Positions 7,904 through 18,688 of a DNA stretch of 64,000 bases are shown here, piece by piece. Origin of the DNA: Lachnospiraceae bacterium (GTDB lineage Bacteria; Bacillota; Clostridia; Lachnospirales; Lachnospiraceae); contig JAGAPO010000069.1 in the NCBI GenBank assembly GCA_017623215.1, forward strand, positions 44,538-108,537, in the 5' to 3' direction. Below the pieces are notes generated by a model. The model did not search any database and had not been told where the DNA came from. It saw nothing but the letters and a program-made list of their open reading frames with translations. Position 1 is the first letter of the stretch; each line of letters opens with the position of its first letter. The translations under genes were made by a program, and so were the position numbers.

Positions 7904-9638
7904 TTCGAATAAACTCACTGCAAGGCTTTTTAGCGACTCGGCTCCGAGTAAGGAGTATTTTGACAGATTTGCTGCCTTCATCAGGCAAAAATATGGAGAG
8001 GATATTACCCTTGAGTGGATCGAGGATCGGACTCTCACCAACGGTTTTCGTCTCGAGGTTGGATCGCACAGTTATGATTGGAGTGCGAAAGGCCTGCTCT
8101 CCCAATTGGAGACACATATGAGCAAAATCCGCCATACGGATGAGATGTCGATCGTGCCGCTTCTTCGTGATTCTCTGAAAAGTTGGACGCCGCAGGCGTT
8201 TGCCGAAGAGAGCGGTGAGGTAATTTCGGTCAGTGACGGAATCGCCGTTGTGTCGGGGCTTGAGAATGCCGCGTACGGAGAGATTCTCCTTTTTGACGGG
8301 GGAATCCGGGGAATGGTGCAGGAGATTGACCGCAGCCGGATCGGATGCATCCTGTTTGGAGACAGCGATCTGATTGTGCAGGGAACCTCTGTAAAGCGAA
8401 CAGGAAGGACAGCGGGAATGCCCGTGGGAGATGCTTTTATCGGGCGTGTGATAGATGCGCTTGGCTCTCCCGTGGACGGCAAGGGCGAAATTGATGCCAC
8501 GGAATACCGCCCTATAGAGAATCCCGCACCGAGTATCATAGATCGTCAGAGTGTCAACGAGCCTCTGGAGACGGGACTCCTTACCATAGATTCCATGTTC
8601 CCTATCGGCAAGGGGCAGCGTGAGCTGATTATAGGAGACAGACAAACCGGAAAAACCTCGATCGCCGTGGATACCATCCTGAATCAGAAAGGGAAGAACG
8701 TGATATGTATTTATGTGGCGATCGGTCAGAAAGCGAGCTCGGTCTCTCAGCTTGTGGAGAATCTTGCAGAGAGAGGTGCGATGGACTATACCACCGTTGT
8801 AATCTCAAGCGCCAGTGATCCGGCGTCGCTTCAGTATATCGCGCCCTATGCGGGATGCGCTCTGGGTGAATATTTCATGGAAAAGGGCCGGGATGTACTC
8901 ATCGTGTATGATGACCTTTCCAAGCATGCTGTGGCATACCGGGCACTCAGTCTTTTACTGGAACGTTCACCGGGACGTGAGGCGTATCCGGGAGATGTAT
9001 TCTATCTCCATTCCAGACTTCTTGAGCGCGCCGCCCATCTGTCTGACGAGCGGGGCGGAGGAAGTATGACCGCTCTGCCGATTGTAGAGACACAGGCAGG
9101 CGACGTATCGGCGTATATACCGACCAACATTATTTCGATCACGGACGGACAGATCTTTCTCGAAAGCAGTCTTTTCTTTTCGGGACAGCGTCCTGCTGTC
9201 AACGTGGGACTTTCCGTATCCCGTGTTGGCTCGGCAGCACAGACCAAAGCGCTGCGATCTGCTGTGGGAACCCTTCGACTCGACCTTTCACAGTATAGAG
9301 AGATGGAAGTGTTTACCCAGTTTTCCAGTGATCTGGACGAAAATACAAGAATCAGGCTCACATACGGCAAAGGCCTGATGTATCTGCTGCGTCAGCCGAG
9401 ATACGAACCGCTCTCTCAGTTTAAACAGACGGTTCTTCTAACTGCGGCGCTCGGTCATGCGATGCAGAATATCCCGTTTGAAAAGATAGGCGCTTTTAAG
9501 AAGGGCTTCCTCGCTTACATCCAGAGAGAGGCTCCGGAGCTTCGCCTGCTTGTAAAGGACGATACGGCGCTGGATGTACCGATCAGGGAGAAAATCATAG
9601 CCCTTGCCGAGACGTTCAGGGATACGGCAGAATTTTGA
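7893..9638 (+). CDS. atpA: F-type ATP synthase alpha subunit with N-terminal delta-like domain
   Basis: The 581-residue protein is about 80 residues longer than a normal alpha subunit. Residues about 1-80 resemble the C-terminal, stalk-binding domain of subunit delta: ARLFSDSAPSKEYFDRF corresponds to its strand-helix start, and LTNGFRLEVGSHSYDWSAKG matches the delta pattern of GG.v...gd...DgS..g. Canonical alpha follows from about residue 85, with ESGEVISVSDGIAVVSGL, the P-loop GDRQTGKTS near 248-256 and normal downstream motifs. No free delta gene lies in the operon. The ATG at 7893 sits nine bases after AGAAAGGG; an ATG at 7884 is too close to it. The alpha assignment is certain; the delta origin of the front part is a strong reading of pattern and position. 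Confidence 0.92.
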   Translation: MANNSNKLTARLFSDSAPSKEYFDRFAAFIRQKYGEDITLEWIEDRTLTNGFRLEVGSHSYDWSAKGLLSQLETHMSKIRHTDEMSIVPLLRDSLKSWTPQAFAEESGEVISVSDGIAVVSGLENAAYGEILLFDGGIRGMVQEIDRSRIGCILFGDSDLIVQGTSVKRTGRTAGMPVGDAFIGRVIDALGSPVDGKGEIDATEYRPIENPAPSIIDRQSVNEPLETGLLTIDSMFPIGKGQRELIIGDRQTGKTSIAVDTILNQKGKNVICIYVAIGQKASSVSQLVENLAERGAMDYTTVVISSASDPASLQYIAPYAGCALGEYFMEKGRDVLIVYDDLSKHAVAYRALSLLLERSPGREAYPGDVFYLHSRLLERAAHLSDERGGGSMTALPIVETQAGDVSAYIPTNIISITDGQIFLESSLFFSGQRPAVNVGLSVSRVGSAAQTKALRSAVGTLRLDLSQYREMEVFTQFSSDLDENTRIRLTYGKGLMYLLRQPRYEPLSQFKQTVLLTAALGHAMQNIPFEKIGAFKKGFLAYIQREAPELRLLVKDDTALDVPIREKIIALAETFRDTAEF

Positions 9639-9646
9639 GGTGAAGT

Positions 9647-10543
9647 ATGGCAAACGCAAGGGAAATCAGAGACCATATAGACGGAATCAAGGAAACGCAG
9701 AAAATCACAAAGGCGATGTACTTGATATCATCCGCAAAGCTGAGTAAAGCCAAGGCAGAGCTGGATAAGACGCGGCCTTATTTCAGCGCTTTACAGGCGG
9801 AGATCAAAAGAATATTCCGTACCGCGGGAAATGTGGAAAGCAAATATTTTTACCCGGATGATTCTCTCGAGCACCCCGACGGAACCTTTGCCTGCCTGGT
9901 GATTACGGCGGATAAAGGACTTGCGGGAGAATACAATCAGAATGTAATTAAAGAGACAAATAAAGTGCTCGAGAAGAATCCCGACACCAAGCTTTTTGTG
10001 GTCGGCGAGTACGGAAGACATTACTTTTCACAAAAGAGAATCCCGATCGAGCGCAGCTTTCTTTACACCGCTCAGAATCCGACCATGTATCGGGCAAGGG
10101 AGATCTGCGATGTGCTTTTGGAAGAATTCGATTCGGGTGCGGTATCCAAAATACTTGTGATCTATACGGATTTAAAAAACGGATTGGAGACGGAGTGCAG
10201 GAATGTACGTCTGATCCCGTTTCATAAGGATCAGTTCCGGACCCATGAGAATGAAAAGGCGGTATCGGTGCCGTTTGACTTCGCGCCCTCTGTATCGGCT
10301 GTGCTGAATAGTATCATGAGAAGTTATATATCGGGATATATCTACAGCGCTCTTGTTGACAGCTTTTGCAGTGAACAGCAGGCACGTATGACGGCAATGG
10401 ACGGTGCGAACAGAAATGCGGAGAAGCTGCTCAAGGAGCTGTCACTGCAGTATAACCGCGTAAGGCAGGGGGCGATCACCATGTCGATCACCGAGGTGTC
10501 AGCCGGTGCCAAGGCACAGAGGAAACATCACAAGGAGGGATAG
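9647..10543 (+). CDS. atpG: F-type ATP synthase subunit gamma
   Basis: Subunit gamma is the central rotor shaft. The 298-residue protein starts MANAREIRDHIDGIKETQKI with TKAMYLISSAKL, the family's N-terminal helix, and ends with the C-terminal helix RQGAITMSITEVSAGAKA, which carries the ITxEI-like signature in diverged form. A Rossmann-like middle region contains LVITADKGLAGEYN. It lies eight bases after alpha and three before beta, a tight operon. Confidence 0.95.
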   Translation: MANAREIRDHIDGIKETQKITKAMYLISSAKLSKAKAELDKTRPYFSALQAEIKRIFRTAGNVESKYFYPDDSLEHPDGTFACLVITADKGLAGEYNQNVIKETNKVLEKNPDTKLFVVGEYGRHYFSQKRIPIERSFLYTAQNPTMYRAREICDVLLEEFDSGAVSKILVIYTDLKNGLETECRNVRLIPFHKDQFRTHENEKAVSVPFDFAPSVSAVLNSIMRSYISGYIYSALVDSFCSEQQARMTAMDGANRNAEKLLKELSLQYNRVRQGAITMSITEVSAGAKAQRKHHKEG

Positions 10544-12345
<1,802 letters not shown>

Positions 12346-12355
12346 GATAAGACAT

Positions 12356-12411
12356 CCGGGCGGGATACGCTTAAGAAGCGGCAGAGATATGCCGCGAAAG
12401 CGCCCGCCCGG
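12356..12411 (+). terminator. extended hairpin after atpC, without a T tract
   Basis: CCGGGCGGG (12356-12364) pairs with CCCGCCCGG (12403-12411). Inside it CGCTT pairs with AAGCG, and GCGGCA (12378-12383) with TGCCGC (12390-12395). The long GC-rich stem lies 10 bases after the atpC stop but is followed by AACGCTGAGG rather than Ts. It may protect the 3' end of the mRNA or act as a factor-dependent terminator. Confidence 0.45.
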
Positions 12412-12492
12412 AACGCTGAGGAACATAAGCAAATCCCTTCTTATCGGGCGATCATTATCGGAATTCGTCGGAAAGATTATACCGATTCATAC

Positions 12493-12520
12493 TTGAATTT
12501 TTCGGAAAATAGGATAAAAT
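12493..12520 (+). promoter_or_regulatory. promoter of the sirtuin-like gene
   Basis: TTGAAT (12493-12498) and TAAAAT (12515-12520) are 16 bp apart, and the gene's ATG is 36 bases further on with AAGGAGGG between. Confidence 0.6.
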
Positions 12521-12555
12521 AGGAAGTAGGAAAAGGTATGATGTAAGGAGGGCTT

Positions 12556-13290
12556 ATGGACAAACATTTGTTGGAACAGCTTAAAAAGATGATTGCGGAA
12601 AGCAATAACATCGTGGTTCTCGGGGGCGTCCGGATGGAGGAGGAATGCGGCATCAACAGTGTCCGGATGGAGAACGTTGCCTATGAGGTAGAGCAGAGGT
12701 ACGGGTATTCGCCGGAGGAGATTCTGACACCAAGCTTTCTGCAGAACAGAGTGGAACTGTTCTATGACTATTTTAAGAGGTATGTTATTCAGCTTGACAA
12801 GATGCTGCCCGGTGAGGCTCACGTTGCAGTAATGAGACTGGAGCAGAGCGGCAGACTTCAGGCCATTATTACGAGATCGCCGTTCGGTCTGTATCAGATG
12901 CTGGGATCAAGGAAAGTAATTGAGCTGCACGGTTCGATACATAAGTATGTCTGTCCGAAGTGTAAGAAGGAGTATTCGGATGTGTACGTCGCGTCGTCGA
13001 ACGGCATTCCGTACTGCCAGAACTGCAAGGTTGCACTCCGGCCGGATTTGGCTCTGTATGGGGAAGAGCTGAATAATACCAGAATATCGAAGGCGGCTGA
13101 GTTCGTGGAGAAGGCGGATGTGCTTCTGGTGCTGGGGGCTTCGCTGAACTCGTATCTGACGAAGCATCTGCTGAAGTATTATTCCGGTAATAAGCTGATT
13201 ATGATTAACGACAAGCCGTGTATCAATGATGATAAGGCGGATTACGTGGTATACGGAAGATGCAGTGAGATTCTTCCGCAGATTATGTAA
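12556..13290 (+). CDS. Sir2-family (sirtuin-like) protein with degenerate catalytic loops
   Basis: Sirtuins are NAD+-dependent protein deacylases. This 244-residue protein keeps the family frame: a first-strand glycine loop, the ELHGS motif with the candidate catalytic His at about 125, a CPKC/CQNC zinc site (Cys 133, 136, 154, 157), and RPDLALYGE followed by VLLVLGASL. Two defining pieces are altered. The GAGxS nucleotide loop reads VLGGVRMEEECGI, and the TQNxDxLH motif reads TRSPFGLYQ, so the Asn and Asp that contact nicotinamide ribose are absent. It may be an inactive NAD sensor or use another chemistry. It is monocistronic with its own promoter. Family confident, activity unknown. Confidence 0.82.
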   Translation: MDKHLLEQLKKMIAESNNIVVLGGVRMEEECGINSVRMENVAYEVEQRYGYSPEEILTPSFLQNRVELFYDYFKRYVIQLDKMLPGEAHVAVMRLEQSGRLQAIITRSPFGLYQMLGSRKVIELHGSIHKYVCPKCKKEYSDVYVASSNGIPYCQNCKVALRPDLALYGEELNNTRISKAAEFVEKADVLLVLGASLNSYLTKHLLKYYSGNKLIMINDKPCINDDKADYVVYGRCSEILPQIM

Positions 13291-13299
13291 GGTATATTC

Positions 13300-13328
13300 T
13301 TGACAGAAACTGTGCTTTCGATTATAGT
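13300..13328 (+). promoter_or_regulatory. promoter of gltX
   Basis: TTGACA (13300-13305) and TATAGT (13323-13328) are exactly 17 bp apart. The spacer contains AAACTGTGCT, also present in the atp promoter spacer. Confidence 0.75.
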
Positions 13329-13342
13329 AATACATATCTGGG

Positions 13343-13360
13343 GCCGGCCGGATGGCCGGC
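13343..13360 (+). other. GC-rich hairpin near the 5' end of the gltX transcript
   Basis: GCCGGCC (13343-13349) pairs perfectly with GGCCGGC (13354-13360) around a GGAT loop, starting about eight bases after the predicted transcription start. There is no following T run. The placement matches the hairpin in the atp leader. Confidence 0.5.
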
Positions 13361-13443
13361 TCTCATTATTATAAGAAAGAACCAGTACAGAAAAGCGGAA
13401 AAGACGAAGTTTGGTCTTTTGGAACGCAGAAAAGAGGATGACG

Positions 13444-14910
13444 ATGAGCAAAGTAAGAACAAGATTTGCACCGAGCCCGACCGGCCGAATGCACGTGGGC
13501 AACTTAAGAACGGCATTATATGAGTATTTAATCGCCAAGCATGAAGGCGGCGATTTCATTTTAAGAATAGAAGATACCGATCAGGAACGTTTTGTGGAAG
13601 GCGCGCTTGAGATTATTTATAACACCTTAAAGAGCACCGGCCTTACCCATGATGAGGGGCCGGATAAGGACGCGGGATTTGGTCCTTATGTCCAGAGTGA
13701 GAGACAGCGCTCCGGTATCTATCTGGAGTACGCAAAGCAGCTGATTGAGAAAGGCGCCGCGTATTACTGCTTCTGTACCAAGGAGCGTCTGGCGGAGCTT
13801 AAGAGCGTGGTATCCGAGGAAGAGGGCAAGGAGATTACCAAGTACGACAAGCACTGCCTGCATTTGAGCAAGGAAGAGATTGAGGAGAAGTTAGCGGCCG
13901 GCGTTCCGTATGTTATCAGACAGAATGTTCCGACCGAAGGAACCACAACCTTCCATGATGCGATATACGGAGATATTACAGTGGAGAATGCGGAGCTTGA
14001 CGACATGGTTCTGATCAAGTCCGACGGATTCCCGACCTATAATTTTGCAAATGTAATTGATGACCATCTGATGCAGATTACGCACGTGGTACGCGGCAAC
14101 GAGTACCTGTCCTCCACCCCGAAGTACACCCTTTTGTACCAGGCGTTTGGCTGGGAGGAACCGGTATATATTCACTGCCCGCTGATTACGAATGAGGAGC
14201 ACAAGAAGCTTTCGAAGCGAAGCGGACATTCTTCGTTCGAGGATCTGCTGGAGCAGGGATTTGTAAAGGAAGCGATTGTGAACTTCACGGCGCTGCTTGG
14301 CTGGAGCCCGGAGGGCAACGAGGAGATCTTTACGCTGGAGGAGCTGGTGAAGGAATTCGATTATCACCGCATCAGTAAGTCCCCGGCGGTATTTGATATG
14401 ACGAAGCTTCGCTGGATGAACGGCGAGTATATTAAGAAGATGGATAACGAGCAGTATTATGAGCTTGTTATGCCTTACCTGAACGAGTATGTGACAAGGG
14501 ACTGCGATAAGAAGCTGATAGCGGATCTGGTGAAGACGAGAATTGAGGTATTCCCGGATATTAAGGATCTGGTAGACTTCTTCAACGAGCTTCCGGAATA
14601 CGACGCAGCGATGTACACGCATAAGAAGATGAAGACGAATTCGGAGAATTCGCTTGCGGTTCTTAACGACCTTCTTCCGAGATTCGAGGTGCTTGAGGAT
14701 TTCTCGATCCCGGCGCTTGAGAGCCTGATTATGGGCTATATCCAGGAGAAGGGAATCAAGAACGGACAGGGATTGTGGCCGGTGCGCACCGCGGTATCCG
14801 GTAAGCAGATGACGCCCGGCGGTGCATACGAGATTATGGCGATTCTCGGCAAGGAGGAGAGCCTTGCGCGTATCCGTAAGGGGATTGAGAAGCTGAACGC
14901 GGTCTGCTAA
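13444..14910 (+). CDS. gltX: glutamyl-tRNA synthetase
   Basis: This class I synthetase charges tRNA-Glu (and possibly tRNA-Gln in organisms using the amidotransferase route). The 488-residue protein begins [20 protein letters not shown], in which MHVG is the HIGH motif, has [11 protein letters not shown] just after, and ends its catalytic half with KKLSKRSG, the KMSKS equivalent. The C-terminal anticodon-binding helices are present. The ATG at 13444 after AAGAGG is chosen; in-frame ATGs at 13411 and 13438 lie before the family's conserved start. It is followed by a terminator at 14963. Confidence 0.96.
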   Translation: MSKVRTRFAPSPTGRMHVGNLRTALYEYLIAKHEGGDFILRIEDTDQERFVEGALEIIYNTLKSTGLTHDEGPDKDAGFGPYVQSERQRSGIYLEYAKQLIEKGAAYYCFCTKERLAELKSVVSEEEGKEITKYDKHCLHLSKEEIEEKLAAGVPYVIRQNVPTEGTTTFHDAIYGDITVENAELDDMVLIKSDGFPTYNFANVIDDHLMQITHVVRGNEYLSSTPKYTLLYQAFGWEEPVYIHCPLITNEEHKKLSKRSGHSSFEDLLEQGFVKEAIVNFTALLGWSPEGNEEIFTLEELVKEFDYHRISKSPAVFDMTKLRWMNGEYIKKMDNEQYYELVMPYLNEYVTRDCDKKLIADLVKTRIEVFPDIKDLVDFFNELPEYDAAMYTHKKMKTNSENSLAVLNDLLPRFEVLEDFSIPALESLIMGYIQEKGIKNGQGLWPVRTAVSGKQMTPGGAYEIMAILGKEESLARIRKGIEKLNAVC

Positions 14911-14962
14911 GGCGCGGACAATCCGCGGGATGTCCTGTGGGGAAGGATTGCAAGAAGACAGA

Positions 14963-14992
14963 GCGGCGGTTCGGTTAAGGACCGCCGCTTTT
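14963..14992 (+). terminator. intrinsic terminator after gltX
   Basis: GCGGCGGT (14963-14970) pairs with ACCGCCGC (14981-14988), followed by TTTTCT. Confidence 0.8.
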
Positions 14993-15112
14993 CTGATCGC
15001 GCATAAGAGCAAGAGCCGTCCGGCTGGCCCGGATTCCCGGGATGTCTGCAAGAATGGGAGAAAAAGGACACCTGCGAGAGAGCCGCGGGCTGCGGATAAG
15101 AATGGAGGAAAT

Positions 15113-17119
15113 ATGGCGGAAAGGCAGATGAGCCCTGCACAGAAGCAGGCGGTGGAACATAAGGACGGCCCGATGATGGTGCTTGCGGGTCCGGGTTCCG
15201 GAAAGACGCTGGTAATAACCAGAAGAACGGAATATCTGGTGGAACAGTGCGGGATTAATCCTGCCAGAATCCTTGTAATTACCTTCACAAGAGCCGCCGC
15301 GGAGGAGATGAAGGAGCGGTTTCTTGCAGCGCTTCACGAGGATCATACGGCGGTCAGCTTCGGAACCTTCCACGCGGTCTTTTTCAAAATACTGAAATAT
15401 GCGTACAATTACACCTCTGCCAATATTATCAGCGAAGAGGACAGGCAGATTATGTTCCGGGAGATTATCGCGTCAATGAATCTGGAGTTAGAGGATGAGA
15501 AGGAATTCATCGAGGGCGTATCCTCAGAGATCAGTCTGGTCAAGGGAGAACGGCTGGAGCCGGAGCATTATTACTCGCTGAACTGCGCGGACAGCACCTT
15601 CCAGAGTATCTATAAGGAATATAACGCAAGGCTTGAGAGAGCCGGAAAGATTGATTTTGACGATATGCTGCTGCTCTGTTACGAGCTGCTTTGCGAGAGG
15701 CCGGATATCTTGAAGCTCTGGCAGCAGAAGTATACCTACATATTAATTGACGAGTTCCAGGACATCAATCGGGTGCAGTATGACATTATCCGAATGCTTG
15801 CGCTGCCGGAGAATAATCTGTTCATCGTAGGAGATGATGATCAGTCGATTTACCGGTTTCGGGGAGCGAAGCCGGAGATTATGCTGAACTTTGAGAAGGA
15901 TTATCCAAAGGCAAAGCGGGTACTGTTGGACCGGAATTATCGTTCCACCGGGCAGATTGTAAAGATGGCAGGGCGGGTCGTTGCGAATAATAAGAGACGA
16001 TTTGATAAGAATATCCGGGCGGTCAGACAGGAAGGCGATCCGGTGATTCTGAAGGAATTCACCGCGCTTTCGGATCAGAATCTGGAGGTGGTAAAGGAGA
16101 TCAGGCGATATCACGATCAGGGAATTCCCTATCGGGACATGGCAGTATTATTCCGAACGAATCTTCAGCCGAGAGCGCTGCTTGAGAAGCTGATGGAATT
16201 CAACATTCCGTTCCGAATGAAGGACGCGGTTCCCAATCTGTATGATCACTGGATTGCGGGGAATCTGAAAGCTTACATGAAGATCGCGATGGGAGATCGG
16301 GACCGGAATCTGTTCCTGCAGATTGCCAATCGTCCCAAGCGATATCTGGCAAGGGACAGCTTTGCCGACCCGATTGTGAGTCTGGATAAGCTGCGTGCCT
16401 GGTATGCGGACAAAGACTGGATGCAGGAGAGAATCGACAAGCTTCAGTATGACCTGGAACTGCTTAAGACCACCAATCCTTACGCGGCGGTCAATTACAT
16501 CCGCAGGGGAATCGGATACGATGAGTACCTGCAGGAATATGCGGAATATCGGAGAATGAAGCCGGATGAGCTGTTTGACACGATTAACGAACTTGCAGAG
16601 AGCACGAGGGAATGCAGAACCTATGAGGAATGGTTTCAGCAGATGGAGAATTACAGACAGGAACTGGCCGAACAGGCAAGAAAGCGTAATTTTAAGGATT
16701 ACGACGGGGTATCGCTTGCAACCATGCATTCCTCGAAGGGGCTGGAATTCAGAATCGTATTCATAGTCGATGCCAATGAGGGAATCACACCGCATCATAA
16801 AGCCGCGATGGAAGAGGAACTGGAAGAAGAGCGCCGGATGTTCTACGTTGCGATGACGAGAGCAAAGGACCGGCTTCATATCTATTGGTCAAAGGAACGT
16901 TACAACAAGGTTCTGACCGCCTCGAGATTCGTAGGTGAGCTGCTGCTTGACAAAGCCGCCATCGTGCCGGGCGCCGCCGTTCGTCATGTCAAATACGGTC
17001 CGGGCCGCGTTCTGCAGGTTCGCGGCGGCAAAGTTTCCATCCAGTTCGACGGCCAGCCGATTCCTCGGACACTGGATCTGGAATTCTGTATGACAGAGCG
17101 GCTTTTGACAGCAGAATGA
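15113..17119 (+). CDS. UvrD/PcrA-type ATP-dependent DNA helicase
   Basis: A superfamily 1A 3'-5' helicase of repair and replication-fork upkeep. The 668-residue protein has MSPAQKQAVEHKDGPMMVLA with the P-loop GPGSGKT (about 24-31), the Walker B segment YILIDEFQDINRVQYD, GDDDQSIYRFRGA, the motif IV-like LDRNYRST, and late motifs TMHSSKGLEFRIVFI and EEERRMFYVAMTRAKDRL. The last 45 residues (VKYGPGRVLQVRGGKVSIQF) form the small PcrA-type C-terminal domain. It is shorter than typical PcrA (about 720-740). The ATG at 15113 after GGAGGA is chosen; the preceding in-frame stretch overlaps the gltX terminator and looks noncoding. Confidence 0.92.
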   Translation: MAERQMSPAQKQAVEHKDGPMMVLAGPGSGKTLVITRRTEYLVEQCGINPARILVITFTRAAAEEMKERFLAALHEDHTAVSFGTFHAVFFKILKYAYNYTSANIISEEDRQIMFREIIASMNLELEDEKEFIEGVSSEISLVKGERLEPEHYYSLNCADSTFQSIYKEYNARLERAGKIDFDDMLLLCYELLCERPDILKLWQQKYTYILIDEFQDINRVQYDIIRMLALPENNLFIVGDDDQSIYRFRGAKPEIMLNFEKDYPKAKRVLLDRNYRSTGQIVKMAGRVVANNKRRFDKNIRAVRQEGDPVILKEFTALSDQNLEVVKEIRRYHDQGIPYRDMAVLFRTNLQPRALLEKLMEFNIPFRMKDAVPNLYDHWIAGNLKAYMKIAMGDRDRNLFLQIANRPKRYLARDSFADPIVSLDKLRAWYADKDWMQERIDKLQYDLELLKTTNPYAAVNYIRRGIGYDEYLQEYAEYRRMKPDELFDTINELAESTRECRTYEEWFQQMENYRQELAEQARKRNFKDYDGVSLATMHSSKGLEFRIVFIVDANEGITPHHKAAMEEELEEERRMFYVAMTRAKDRLHIYWSKERYNKVLTASRFVGELLLDKAAIVPGAAVRHVKYGPGRVLQVRGGKVSIQFDGQPIPRTLDLEFCMTERLLTAE

Positions 17120-17200
17120 CAGAAGAAGGACAGCAGAAAGGGAAAGAAGCGATCAATATGCGGACCAGGAGCTCCGGCGGATGCGCGCTTTCCAAGGGCC

Positions 17201-18457
17201 TCAATGAACAGGTCCATGAGAGTAATTCAAAAAATCCTCCCGATATTCCTTCGGGGTCTTTCCGATATACTTTTTGAACAGCTTTGTAAAATAATTCACA
17301 TCCGGAATGCCGCAGTACTGTGCGATGGTCTGAATCTGAATTGTTGTGGAATTCAAAAGCAGGATTGCGTGCTCCACGCGCTTGCGGTTCACATATTCGG
17401 TCAGCGTGCTGCCGGTCTCCTTCTTAAAAAGGGCCGAGAGATAGCTGGGATTGACGTTCAGCCATTCGGACTGGGCCTTCAGGCTCAGGTCTGCGGTAAG
17501 ATCGGAATCAATATGCGTAATAACCTTCTGCACAAGAAGCGAAAATCCCTTCATAGAATGATTCTTTACAAGCAGGCAGTATTTGTGAATCATATCGCGC
17601 TGCAGGCGGGAAACAGCTTCCGGGGAATTAATCAGTTCGATCTTTCGTGCGAACTCGGAAGAGAGCCGATCAATATAAAACGGATGTACGGCTCCGGATT
17701 CTGCGGCTTTGCGGAAAAGAGTATTCATAATAATTGCGTAATTCTTCTGATTGCGGATCGGGTCAGAGACGCGTTGTTCGAGATTCAGAGGTGACATGGT
17801 GCTGAGCAGGGTCTCCACCTTGTGCGACAGACCGTGAGAGACCGCATTGATGAGCTCGTTCTCCACCGCGTAACGGGTTTCGAGCGACTGCATTCGAAAT
17901 GCATTATCCGATTCCTGCCCCCGGTAAGAGGCAGGAACAGAGAGGGAGAACAGATTGGAGAAAATGGGGTCCTCTGGATTCATAGTAGCCGTTGTAAATC
18001 TCTCCATACCATTCCAGATACGCTCTCCAAATGAAGTCAAAATAACAAACAGCATATTCTCATCAGCAATCGTCGGAAGATTGCTGTAATATTTTTCAAG
18101 GGAAGAATAGAGCTGGGGAGGGACAGAAAGCTTCTCCATCAATTCTACCAGAATCTGACGATTCATCGAAATATCCAGATAAGGGCCAATCAGGAGCAGC
18201 GTTGTCTCCTGGGTATCCGGCAAAAGAAAAGAGATATATTTACAAAGGAACGAGTCGGTCGTTCGATAGATAGTATTAGGGTGAATATGCTCCCTGGCAA
18301 CCACGCTGAAGATATCCAGGTCCGGTATTCCATAGAGCATCTCGCGCAGACCGAAATCAATCTTAATAAGAGGATAGTTCGATGTTATCAAACGGGTAGG
18401 AAGATTAAAGTTCTTCAGAATGGACTGAAAAAATGTAAGTTCTGCGTCATAAAACAT
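17201..18457 (-). CDS. AraC-family transcriptional regulator
   Basis: The 418-residue protein ends with a two-helix-turn-helix AraC domain: LKAQSEWLNVNPSYLSALFK, then ETGSTLTEYVNRKRVEHAIL and IAQYCGIPDVNYFTKLFKKY, closing with GKTPKEYRE. The long N-terminal region has no motif I recognise and probably senses a ligand. It starts at 18457 with AGGAGGG seven bases before the ATG. It is divergent from the GPH sugar transporter at 18689, which it most likely controls; two small inverted repeats at 18618-18650 are candidate sites. Its 3' end faces the helicase gene with about 80 bases between. Confidence 0.88.
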   Translation of the reverse strand: MFYDAELTFFQSILKNFNLPTRLITSNYPLIKIDFGLREMLYGIPDLDIFSVVAREHIHPNTIYRTTDSFLCKYISFLLPDTQETTLLLIGPYLDISMNRQILVELMEKLSVPPQLYSSLEKYYSNLPTIADENMLFVILTSFGERIWNGMERFTTATMNPEDPIFSNLFSLSVPASYRGQESDNAFRMQSLETRYAVENELINAVSHGLSHKVETLLSTMSPLNLEQRVSDPIRNQKNYAIIMNTLFRKAAESGAVHPFYIDRLSSEFARKIELINSPEAVSRLQRDMIHKYCLLVKNHSMKGFSLLVQKVITHIDSDLTADLSLKAQSEWLNVNPSYLSALFKKETGSTLTEYVNRKRVEHAILLLNSTTIQIQTIAQYCGIPDVNYFTKLFKKYIGKTPKEYREDFLNYSHGPVH

Positions 18458-18617
18458 CGAATTCCCTCCTATTGCTTGAAGATCGTAAAAGTATCCAAGT
18501 GTAATTTTATATTATTATGACATAATTTTTGGGTAAATGCAATGCATAACAAAAATTATACCATAACAGACAAAAATTATCCTCACTTATATCCCCAGAA
18601 AATTGGTAAAATAAAAG

Positions 18618-18650
18618 TATCGGATGTGTCCGATAGGGCAAGTTATGCCC
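18618..18650. promoter_or_regulatory. adjacent inverted repeats upstream of the sugar transporter
   Basis: TATCGGA (18618-18624) and TCCGATA (18629-18635) form a perfect dyad with a TGTG centre. GGGCA (18636-18640) and TGCCC (18646-18650) form another. They lie 39-71 bases before the transporter ATG and are candidate operators or leader hairpins. Confidence 0.4.
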
Positions 18651-18688
18651 AAGGTATCAATTAATATTCACAAGGAGAGGTTTTTTTT

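Noticed and set aside
13891..15288. Long minus-strand frame of 465 residues opposite gltX
   Set aside because: Shadow of the real plus-strand gltX and its terminator; residues are Arg/Leu-rich without domain signatures.
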